Source of the DNA: Vishniacozyma victoriae
Taxonomy: Eukaryota > Basidiomycota > Tremellomycetes > Tremellales > Bulleribasidiaceae
DNA length: 64,000 bases
Assembly: GCA_017654735.1 (NCBI GenBank)
Contig: JADPYG010000090.1
Coordinates: forward strand, 372,001 to 436,000
Reading direction: 5' to 3'
Shown: in pieces, positions 10,916 through 20,418 of the stretch
Layout of the letters: each line of letters opens with the position of its first letter
Numbering within the stretch: position 1 is the first letter of the stretch
Made by a program: the position numbers and the translations under genes
Notes under the pieces: model-generated
Database searches by the model: none
Seen by the model: only the letters and a program-made list of their open reading frames with translations
Told to the model about the DNA's origin: nothing

Positions 10916-12091
10916 CTACTGAGGCTTGTACTCGTAGGGAGCATTCGACCTGACCCTATTCTTCTTACCCCAAGAATTGATGGCCTCAAAGTCTTCCTCC
11001 TCAAGCTTAAAGTCTTCAAAGTTGGACCTGATCCTCTCTGGGGTGACAGATTTGGGGATGACGACGAAACCTTGGTGGGCTCCCCATGCGATCAAGATCT
11101 GGGCGGGGGTCTTGTTGACCTTCTTGGCGATTTCCTGAACGGCTGGTGCATCTATGACTCGGGGTTTACCGGTAATGTTGTTTCCTAGTGGCGAGTAGGC
11201 GGTGATGATGATCTTCTTCTCCTTACCTATTCGTCAGCCATTCGTGTTTGTGGTACACAGGGAGGTGGGCGTACAGTATGCAAACAATTCAGGTTGGATC
11301 AAAGAAGGATGACACTCGATCTGGTTCATGGTAGGAACGACTCCAGTCTCTTTAATGATCTTTTCCAACATCTCGACCGAAAAGTTCGATACTCCAACAG
11401 CTTTGACCTTCTTGGTCTCCTTGGAGATCCTAACCATTTCCTTCCATGTGGCAGCAACTCCAGGAGCATCAAGATCAATAGCTTTGGTTCCATCTTCGTT
11501 GTTGGGAGCCAACTCTTTTCCGGGCTTGAAAGCGACTGGCCAGTGAATTAGATAGACGTCTAGGTAAGGTGTCTTGAGTTGGGAAAGGGTGAGGTCGAGG
11601 TCTGCTTCGACGTTTTCGGGTCGGTGGGAGTTGTTCCATAGTTTCGAGACTAGGGTGATTTCTTCTCGGGGGACACCGGATTGTTTGATACCTTCGGCGA
11701 CCTGGTATTAGCGTTTAGATTGATATTGAACGCTTGTTAGCTACTCACCTCGTTTTGGTTCTCTATAGGCGAGGTTAGCATATCTTCATCTCCTTCAAGT
11801 CTGGCTTACGGTAGATCTATGGGTCAGTCACCACCAACATCTTACTTGGGATCGAACTTACCAAAGCACAATCGATATGCCTATAACCAACTTTTAAAGC
11901 CTCGGCAACGCTGAGATCAGTCACTCCCCCTGTGTATTTATCAAAGAACTTACGCCTTCTCAACCTCTCCGGGCGCTGATTGCCAAGTTCCAAATCCGAT
12001 TTGAGGGATGGTGAGTCCGTTGTTCCTACTATCAGCCAGCCCCTCGAAGAGAGGACGGATCTTACAGAGTGACTGTTCTTCCTAGTGACAT
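10916..12091 (-). CDS. Aldo-keto reductase
   Basis: NADPH-dependent carbonyl reductase of the AKR superfamily. The start at 12091 gives MSLGRTVTL; a first intron joins to NNGLTIPQIGFGTWQ. Catalytic residues are visible as Asp in YRHIDCA, Tyr in the next exon (YRNQNEVAEGI), Lys in LVSKLWNN and His in YLIHWP. VKAVGVSNFSVEMLEKI and MNQIECHP are family signatures. IPKSVTPERIRSN binds the 2'-phosphate of NADPH. It ends APYEYKPQ. About six short introns are present, one coding piece being very short. The likely substrates are glycerol/xylose-type aldehydes, but this cannot be decided from the sequence. Confidence 0.92.
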
Positions 12092-12376
12092 TGTGATGGA
12101 GTGCAAGTGCAAGTATGAGAGAGGAATCGGTGGAACGGCCCGAGTGCTTTATAGAGTGGGGTGTGATTCCGGCTTGTCATTGACCCTGAGGTGATTACCG
12201 ACACACCCGGCTGGAGTATTAGATATTCCGAAGCTTGGGTCTTGGGATCCGAGGTGCATCCATGCATAGATAGCCTATAGATCGCAGCAATGGATGGTGC
12301 ATACTGATTGTCCATGCTGATTATGGCATCTAAGTTGTTTGAGAAACATGAGTGCATCGTGATGGGGCAGAGCCAT

Positions 12377-13103
12377 TTAGTTGTGGTAATATTTATTGAA
12401 CTTCTCGACCAATTCCGGATCACCCTTCCCGTCAGTTCAGTGATCTCCTTCGGAGAGTGTTGCTCACTCGATAACGAGCTTGAAACCCCGAGAATCCCTC
12501 TCTCAGAACATAGACTTCCTGAGGCTGAGCATCCGGTGCAATTTCTTTGCGCGTCTCGGCGTATATCTGACTTATGAGTTGAGTTGCGGGAGATGAGTAT
12601 AGCTTACACGAGCTGCTTTTGGTCCTCTGTTGATTCAGCTTGCTCCTAGACTACGAGTGAAGGGTGGCATACCTTGCCTGGGATAATGCACAATCTCATT
12701 ATCAGCCCACACCGTCTTCCATAACGCGTCAATACTCACGGAACACGACTTTTTCGACTATCATATCAGTCATTCACTCTTGAGCTTGGACTTGGCAAGG
12801 TACATACCTCCATCGAACTTCTTGACTAACCCTTGGACATTATCATGGAATGTATCACTAGGAACATTGACTGCCGCTACGATATTCCCTCCCTACCTCA
12901 TCAGCCATGTCCACATTCTACGTGAGAAAGCTCACCACGAAATCACTATCCCTCACATCTACAACGGCGAACTTATCGAGCTCATTTGCGGATTTCGACT
13001 TGATCATTTCCGCCAATTCCTACCCTTTCAGTCGCAGGAACAAAGCAGGTCATGAATCACGGACCTCGGCTGAAATGTATTTGTAAGCTGGCGTGAATGA
13101 CAT
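12377..13103 (-). CDS. Cdc25/Acr2-like rhodanese-fold phosphatase or arsenate reductase
   Basis: Small single-domain rhodanese-fold enzyme with a Cys-X5-Arg active site, of the family holding yeast Acr2/Ych1, S. pombe Ibp1 and the Cdc25 catalytic domain. The gene is broken into many short exons, so no long frame covers it. The pieces read MSFTPAYKYISAE, ELAEMIKSKSANEL, FAVVDVRDSDF, VGGNIVAAVNVPSDTF, KVVFHCALSQARGPKAA (active site HC-ALSQA-R), IYAETRKEIAPDAQ, VYVLREGFSGFQARYR and GDPELVEKFNKYYHN-stop. All junctions are GT-AG and in phase. It is divergent from GRX5 across 221 bases. Whether it acts on phosphotyrosine or arsenate is not decided by the sequence. Confidence 0.85.
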
Positions 13104-13324
13104 TCTGGATCTAGAGCTGTATGCTATCCTCAGTCTTGGGGTGGTGCGTAGTGGTATACTTAGTCTAGATAAGTTGTACATGCATGCATAGTATTGATTG
13201 ATGACTCATAAGGAGTAATGACTGGTGACGGAACCAATCCGGTTCCTTCAATTTCAAGCCGTTTAACCATTTCAACACCGCCGCTCGATCGTTACTCTAC
13301 ATTACTAATACCTGTATATTCACA
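13104..13324. promoter_or_regulatory. Shared divergent promoter, Acr2-like / GRX5
   Basis: Only 221 bases separate the two start codons. No specific operator is recognised, but the short shared promoter makes co-expression plausible. Confidence 0.5.
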
Positions 13325-13993
13325 ATGTCTTTCGCTCGATTCGGTCTACGTACTCTGGTAAGCCGATCCTCAGAGCATTGTAAGGACATAGTGCTGATGA
13401 CCTAGCGCGCCGCGCCCCCAGCTCGTCTACAGCATGCCTCGCTCCTTGCCCGCCGTAGTCTCTCCAGCGAGGCCAAGAAGCTCATCGACAGTGTAAGCTG
13501 TATTCGAACATCTCAACGGCATAGCTGACGAGTAGGCTGTCACTGAGAACCCATTAGTCCTATTCATGAAAGGTACACCGGAACAACCTCAATGTGGATT
13601 TTCCAGGGCAGTGTGTCAGATCTTGGATGTCCAGGTCAGTTTACCGTTGGTGGTATATATACTGGATGTTGATAATCAGGGAGTACCAAGGGAGACCATC
13701 AAGAGCTTCAACTGTCTTGCTGATCAGGAACTGAGGGAGGGTATCAAGGAGTACAGGTAAGCTCAGTCCTCGGTGCCGATGAAGCTAACAGTCAGTGACT
13801 GGCCTACAATCCCTCAGCTATATGTCAAGGGTGAATTCGTCGGAGGATGTGATATCGTTCTTTCCAGTATGTACCGTCCCGACCACCCGATCTTCCCTAA
13901 CAGACAGTGCACCAGAGTGGAGAACTAGAAAAGCTACTAGCAAAGGAAGGACTCGCACCACCACTTGACCAGCCTACCACCCCCGCAGAGTAA
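13325..13993 (+). CDS. GRX5: Mitochondrial monothiol glutaredoxin Grx5
   Basis: Single-domain monothiol glutaredoxin that passes [2Fe-2S] clusters in mitochondrial iron-sulfur assembly. ATG 13325 starts an Arg/Ser-rich targeting sequence ([11 protein letters not shown], then [17 protein letters not shown]). The core is [19 protein letters not shown] followed by the active site [21 protein letters not shown] holds the cis-Pro and the glutathione-binding GGCD. It ends [10 protein letters not shown]. Five introns are inferred from in-phase GT-AG signals. It is convergent with NAM9, with 61 bases between stops. Confidence 0.95.
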
Positions 13994-14054
13994 TTGAATC
14001 TATGCCAACAATGCATTGTCTATCATACATTGGTACTCGTCCTTGAACTCTGAC

Positions 14055-15250
14055 TTATGACAAGCCATATCCCTTGCCCTTGGCCTTCTTGCCAGCCAAC
14101 GCTTTAATTCCCTCTCCGCCCTCTCTCTGTGGTGACATCCATCTACCCTGTGCTCGTCCTCGCATACGAGGTGCCATCTTTGTAAACCACTCCCAACCCA
14201 GACTCATCAATTCTCCACCAGCATCAAACGGCGATGGGATCTCGGAATATCTCGGACGGGCAGTTGGATGTCGTACGTAGACACATGAACAGGTCGTGAA
14301 GGATGGTAATAGGTAGGCGGGGATGAAGATATGAGGTTGGGCGAATGGAGGGAGGTTGAAGTGGGATGAAGCGGGTTCGGATTGGGCGGGGATAGCGGTC
14401 TGGACTGGTTTAGGAGTGGGTGTAGGTTCTGTGGTAGCTTCTGAGGCTTCTGATGTCGTCTCTGTCTCTTCTGATGGTGGTGCGTCTTCCGTTACCTCGG
14501 CCTCGGGTGCTAGTTCCTCTGCGGGTGTGGCCGTGACCTTGGGAGCCTGGAGCATCGGGATAGCTCTCCAATCCACTGTAAAGATATCTCCTGGGTTCAA
14601 CAGTGTGTTTGGATTACGGACCTGGACATGAGTTAAATCTTCAATGTAAGTCGAGGGGGAGCTCACCACATTGCCATTCAACTTGACTTTTCCACCGACA
14701 ACAAACGCCTTCGCTTGCCAGACACTACTAGCAAAACAACTCCTAAACACCAACACATCCAGTCGTCTCTCGACTTCTGAAAACATCATAGTCCCCACAG
14801 GAGCCATTCCTTCCTCTGCCTTTTTCTTCGCCAGAGAATCATCCTTAGTCCGTCCTCCTGCCCTCTCTTTGCCTTCGATCCATTTACTTAGCGAGCTCGT
14901 ATTATTTTGCGACGAGGATGTGCTCGAGTGAATGGAGGGTAGCGATGGGGGTAGATACCAACGTTCGAATGCTGTTGTACCGATGTGATCTCCGTGATAT
15001 CCCCTAATTAGACGCCTCGCTTTCCATCGTTGTTGGTATAATGTCATGGATGTTCGGGTGAAATCTGTTTCACGTGTCAACGACCCATCGGAGGATGTAC
15101 GCTGCCATAAGTTGTATAGATTCTCTGGTGCCCAACTCTGTCTTATCAGCTTCCGAGTACATACAAGCATGGAGATCGACGACTCACCATACGAGGTAAA
15201 GCCCTCTTTTTGTCAAAGACATTGCGGACCGCTACCGGACGCATAGGCAT
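14055..15250 (-). CDS. NAM9: Mitochondrial small-subunit ribosomal protein uS4m (Nam9)
   Basis: Mitochondrial 37S ribosomal protein of the S4 family, needed for small-subunit assembly. ATG 15250 opens [21 protein letters not shown]; an intron joins to [14 protein letters not shown]. The S4 RNA-binding domain includes [34 protein letters not shown] (split here by description: [12 protein letters not shown] then [10 protein letters not shown]) and [13 protein letters not shown] frame-preserving 45-nt intron very likely interrupts this domain (see findings). The C-terminus carries a Glu/Pro/Thr-rich linker and a basic end, [13 protein letters not shown], common in fungal mitochondrial uS4. Confidence 0.9.
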
Positions 15251-15495
15251 TTTGGCGTTTTATTTTTGGGAGCCAGGTAATTGAAATTATACGAGATCGT
15301 CCAATGTCGTGGCTGAGCAGCTATAGCTATGCGTATGGTCTGTCGATTTGGTTCGTGAAAAGTCAAGAGTAGTATGAGTGACTGAAATTACACAACGAAA
15401 TGTCAAGTGGTGGCAGAAATTTGCCTCCGTCCATAATAGTCGGCACACGAGCTATACATGCAATCTACTCTATAAACAATTCATTAAGGGATGTA

Positions 15496-16874
15496 CTAAT
15501 CAACTATCTGTACTTTGATAGCGAGCTTGCTCCTATCTGCGGTAATTTCCATTGCTTCAACTGCTTTTTCGATTGGTAAGACGTGGGTGATGAGTTTCGT
15601 GACGTCCCCGAAAACTCCTTCTTGCGTTAGGCGGATTACTGTTGGCCAAGATTGGGTGTATCGGAATGATGTGACTATATTTACCTGATCATCAGCTTCT
15701 GACATGATTATATCGAGTAAAGACTCACCTCTCTGAAACCCATCGACATGAGTGGGATTTCAACTTCTGGTTTCCCACATCCGACTTGGAGAAGGGTTCC
15801 TCCGTTCTCAAGTGCCTGGTCGTCAGGCGTATATCAGGACTCAATGATCGAGACTCACGTAACAAGCAGAGTTAATACTACTAGCAGCCCCAGTACACTC
15901 AAACACAATCTGAGGCAAGCACCCTAACCCCATGACTTTCCTAATATTCTCGGCAGTCTTTAACCTATCCCATCCCAAATCAATCTTGAGCGTCCTCTCG
16001 AATCCCATCTCCTTAGCTTGCTGTAATCGATTTTCCTCCAAGTCGGTGATTACAACAGGATTCGCTCCGGCCGCTCGAGCACATAGTGCCATTGCTAGTC
16101 CAATTGGACCTGCTCCTGCTACTACTACCGGTTGACCTAGGTATGGTTTTGCCCTCATCACTGCGTTGTACGCTACGCTTAGTGGTTCGATAAGCGCGCC
16201 GATAGCATATGTCATTTCTTCGGGCATCTTGTGAAGAAATCGAGCGGGGTGAGCGACAAATCGACGCATCGTTCCGTCACTAGGTGGTGATCCAGAGAAA
16301 CTGTCGTCAGACTCTAGTCTACGCAAGTGTCAACGATGGACTCACATGACATTTGGACAGATATTTGAACGACCCCTCAAACACATGTCACATTCCCAAC
16401 AACTGACACCAGGCTCAATAGAGACCCTATCGCCAACTTTAAAATCCTTGACATTACTTCCAACCTCCAAAATCTGTCCGGCAGATTCGTGACCTAGGAT
16501 GATATCGTGGGTAACACAACAATCTCCAATTCGTCCAGTCTTCCAAAAGTGGATTTCTGACCCACAAATCCCGGTAGCTTTCTGAGCTGTCAGCTTATTC
16601 CCCAGCAAGAGGGTGACTTACGACGTGGACAACACAGGCATCAGGAGGACACGTAGGAAATGATTCCTCCTTCATCCAGATTCTGCCAATCAATTCTGGT
16701 CACTCCATGTCAAGATACTACTCACTCATGATTCCTACTAACCCACAGAGCGACATTAGGGCGCGTCCTCACCTCTGGATCGATCACATGTTCTTCAGAC
16801 CCGGCAATGGCCTGCTCCTGATTCTTGAGCGAAGCAACAGCTCCATGCGATTCATCAATCGCGGTAGGAGCCAT
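15496..16874 (-). CDS. L-arabinitol 4-dehydrogenase-like zinc alcohol dehydrogenase
   Basis: Medium-chain zinc dehydrogenase of the sorbitol/L-arabinitol dehydrogenase group, oxidising a polyol to a ketose. The start at 16874 gives MAPTAIDESHGAVASL. Catalytic zinc ligands lie in GICGSEIHFWK and LGHESAG. The structural-zinc region CWECDMCLRGRSNIC has closely spaced cysteines. SDGTMRRFVAHPARF and ALIEPLSVAYNAV are typical of fungal Lad1. The Rossmann motif GAGPIGLAMALCARAAG is followed by VITDLEENR, whose Asp indicates NAD specificity. It ends SKLAIKVQIVD. Several introns are present. The enzyme is divergent from a C6 regulator, suggesting a pentose/polyol catabolic unit. Exact polyol specificity is inferred. 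Confidence 0.9.
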
Positions 16875-17356
16875 ATCTCTGATATTTATCAATTCACGGG
16901 AAACTCTCCCTTAACATCAACCCATTATATACATAGCTGGGTATAGGCTGTCCATGATCCAGACTTGACCAAGGAGACGGACCGGGTTAATTATTCGGTT
17001 GTTAACTACCGGATCATCAATGCCCACTCTGCCGTGCCTTACGTAATTACAAAGGTGGGGACGTGCCTCTCTTTTGCCGGATCCCACTGCGCCGGGGTAA
17101 CTTTACTTCGCATCGAGGAGCAAGATTATTGGCAGTAGTTACATATCCAGTTCCCTCGCAGTTGGCCACGTCTCGGATCAAGTGTTGTAAAGGGGCGGCA
17201 ACATCAACTTCGGTATCACTCATTGGTCTTTGCCCAGACCCGTCCGGATTTCCCGGAGATATTGGGATCAATGTACCGTTAGCCGTGCCAGCGAATTTCA
17301 CAGACGGCACGAGCTGATAGCGCCATCGAGCCGACAACCTCTGCAGGACGATTTCA
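16875..17356. promoter_or_regulatory. Shared divergent promoter, arabinitol dehydrogenase-like / C6 factor
   Basis: 482 bases between start codons. It contains several CGG/CCG triplets, such as CCGGATCCCAC near 17080 and CCGGATTTCCCGG near 17250, of the type bound by C6 zinc clusters. The second includes CCGGA-TTT-CCCGG, a near-palindrome. These are candidate sites only. Confidence 0.4.
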
Positions 17357-20300
17357 ATGTCAAGATCCGCTAAGAACTCAAAGGGACACTCTGAAGAAGC
17401 CGATCCAGAGCCAGCATCAAAGAAACAAAAGTTCTCGAGGTCCCGTACCGCATGTCTACAGGTGCGCCCATTCCCATGTCCATGCTAGGTAGCTGATAGA
17501 TAGTGTCGATCCCGAAAATCAAAATGCGGTGCTCATCCACCTGAGCCATGCCCGAATTGCATCGAAGCGAAATTGACTTGTACGTGGCCAAGTGAGGATG
17601 GGAGGTCTTCAAAGGCTAGGATGCAGAAAGCGCAACAAGCTTTTTTGGATCATCATAGAGGTGTGGGGAGCGCTGGTCAGTCGATGGCAAGTGGTGATGA
17701 TGGTTGGTTAGAGGGCTTTCTAGCTCAGGGGCATTTGGCCAACGCCGCGCGAGGTGGGTCTCACGCGTCACTCATGTTTTGAGAGAGCTGATGCCAGGCT
17801 CTGATGGGCAAAGTCAAGCTCCCATACCCACCTCCCCCAGCCAGAGTCTCGCGATGGACCCCTCCTCTTTCCAGGTCCTGTTCAATACCCTCCATCCACC
17901 TGAAGATCATACATTCGTCCCGGGGGCAATGGGCGGTAAAATTCCTGGATTCGTATACGGACAAGCAGGCCCCTCCAACACAAGTCTAGGGGAAACGACA
18001 CCCTACGATTTCGATCCTACCCAATTCATCTCTGCCCTTTCATCGCAACTACCGCAGATTGAAGATGAAAGTCCGTTGGATGAGCGATTTGGAACTGTCT
18101 CTGGGGGCTCGGGGCCTACTCCTAATATGGGAGAGCAAGCGTCTAGGAAGGGTAAGGAGAGGGCAAATGGTGGGGAGGGTAGTAAGCTTGTCAAGGTTAC
18201 TTGGTGGAGACCGCATGGAGCTGTGAGTGTTTTATTTGATTGCGCTGAGGAAGCTATACTGACCTACAGACGGCCATTGCACCAGGTCAGCTCTATTCTC
18301 ATGATTCATACCAGCTCAACTGACAAAACAGGGCTAAAGAAAATAACTCTAAAAGTCCGGGTAGCAGAGTCCCCATCTCTCTGGAAACCGCCAGCTTCTC
18401 AGCGAAATGACAACCCACAACAAGTCATAGGAATCACAGGTCTACCCAATCCATCGATTATGCGTCATTTATTAGATGTCTTCTTCATTCATTTCGGCTG
18501 TCAATTCCCTTTTCTCGATCAAACGGAATTGGAATCTCAAGTGGATGCTGGGACGGGATCTGCCTTTTTGTTTAATGCTATTGCCGGTATTGCTGCAAGG
18601 TCAGTGCAATGTCGGCGAAAGAGGAGAGGTGACTGATCTTTAGATTCTCCTCGCATCCTTCTATTGCTCTGCCTGGGTTACAGCCTCATGCTTATGGGAA
18701 TGTATTTAATGATCGGGCCAAGGTGCTACTTGGGTCGATGTTGGGAGTACCGTCTCGTGAGACTATCATCGCGTTTGTTTTGATGTCACATATCAGTTTC
18801 GCCAATGGTGAGTTGGAAGGTTCGTTCCATGACGCATTGACTAATGATAGATTCCGAGTCAGATTTATGGATGTACACAGGCTGTGCCGTCCGGATGGCC
18901 TATGATCTAGGTCTACATCTGGTACGTGACTCTCACCCATTTCCATCACTATTGACGGGTAGGAACCAGAAGACCCCTCCGACGCATCATCAGAAGAAAG
19001 CCGCTTAAATCGTCTAGTATTCTGGTCAGTCCTGATCATGGATCACGCCCTAGCCTTCGGTGTAGGTCGTCAAACCACTTTCCGACTCGAGGATATAACC
19101 GTCTCACTCCCCACTTCTTCCGATCTTCATCCTGAAGGAATACCGGAAGGTGTGCCGGGATCAGCATTCCCATATGCTGCTAAGCAGATGATGATCTATG
19201 GTCCACTTATAAATCTATTGAATGCCGGTCCCAATCATGGGGATCGAGATCCTGTGAAATTGGAAGCGGACATTCAGAATGCAAGGGCGGCTGCTATGGT
19301 TGAATATAATCAACTTCCGGATGATATGCAATGGAACGTTGGCAAGTGAGTCTTCTCCTGTCTCTATCTCATACACTAAACGGAAACGGGCTGATGATCA
19401 GTCTACAGAGCCATAATCGAGCCGATCGAGCACCCATCTTCCTCCAACTCCATCTCTGGATGCATCTAATCCTAGCATCAGCATTCTTAACCGGTCAAAG
19501 TCTATCAAGGCGTCATAAACCATTTACCAATGGTACGGGTACGAAATCAGGAGCGGCCACTCCCAACTCGGCGACTGTTAGTTCGATTTGGCGGAATTCA
19601 GCTCGTACGATTGGTGATATCCTCGTTTTGAGCGATATTATTAATGGTCATTCGTATTTGGCATTACCATTCGTAAACCAGGCGTTTTACGTCGCTGGGT
19701 GCTGTTATGTCAAGGGTGAGTCCTTTCCGGCAGAAGGTGAAAAGCGGCTAATGGCAGAAATCGAACAACATCAATCAGTGGGACCGACACCTGCTGGCTC
19801 ACCTAAACGCGTCCCCAGCTCATTGAATATAACACCCCACTCCCCACCCGACGCACCATCCCCTTCACCTCCAAAAAGAGATCCACGACAACTCGCTCTT
19901 TCTCGGGCCCTACTCACTTCGGTAGCAACCAATAATATAACAACCCTCCAACAGGGTTTAGCGAAATTGACAACCTACTGGTCCGGAGTAGCTTGGGTTG
20001 CTGGAGCTTTGACTCAGCGGATACAGGGCATCAAAGCTCAGGATGTTGATCTAGTTAATGTCACGGAGACGTTAGGGAGTTATGTCAGTTTACCCGATGC
20101 TGGGAGTGTTCCTAGGCATACGGTCAAGGGGAATGTTGATAGTGGGATCACAACAAGGACTTGGGATACGTTGATGAACCCAAATGGGTCTGATGTGATC
20201 GGTGTGTTCCCCTTCCGGGATATGAACAGTTTTGCTGACTAATAAGCAGATATGGACTTTTTGTCGTTACCCTTCGAATTGGGTACTATCGAGGGGGGTA

Positions 20301-20362
20301 GCCAGAACGTAACAGAGCAGGATATACCCCTACAATCCTTCGGGGCTGAATGGTTCCGTTAA
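17357..20362 (+). CDS. Zn(II)2Cys6 transcription factor with Fungal_trans domain
   Basis: The first in-frame ATG, 17357, gives MSRSAKNSKGHSEEADPEP. Exon 1 ends SRSRTACLQ at a GT donor. After an intron ending GCTGATAGATAG comes CRSRKSKC, then PCPNCIEAKLTCTWP. This restores a perfect zinc cluster (C-X2-C-X6-C...C-X2-C-X6-C). A Ser/Pro-rich linker and a basic RKGKERANGG patch follow. Then comes the middle-homology region: MRHLLDVFFIHFGCQFPFLDQ, GVPSRETIIAFVLMSHISF, LWMYTGCAVRMAYDLGLHL and NRLVFWSVLIMDHALAFGVGR. It ends LQSFGAEWFR. Its regulon is unknown. Its divergent neighbour is an arabinitol dehydrogenase-like gene. Confidence 0.9.
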
Positions 20363-20418
20363 CAGCGGCGTGGACTTTGGAACGACAGTTGTAGAATACA
20401 TGTAGTTGTAAAGTATGA

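Noticed and set aside
12308..12577. 89-codon plus-strand frame, and another at 12780-13055
   Set aside because: Both are antisense to the multi-exon Acr2-like gene, whose exons join in phase into a recognisable rhodanese fold.
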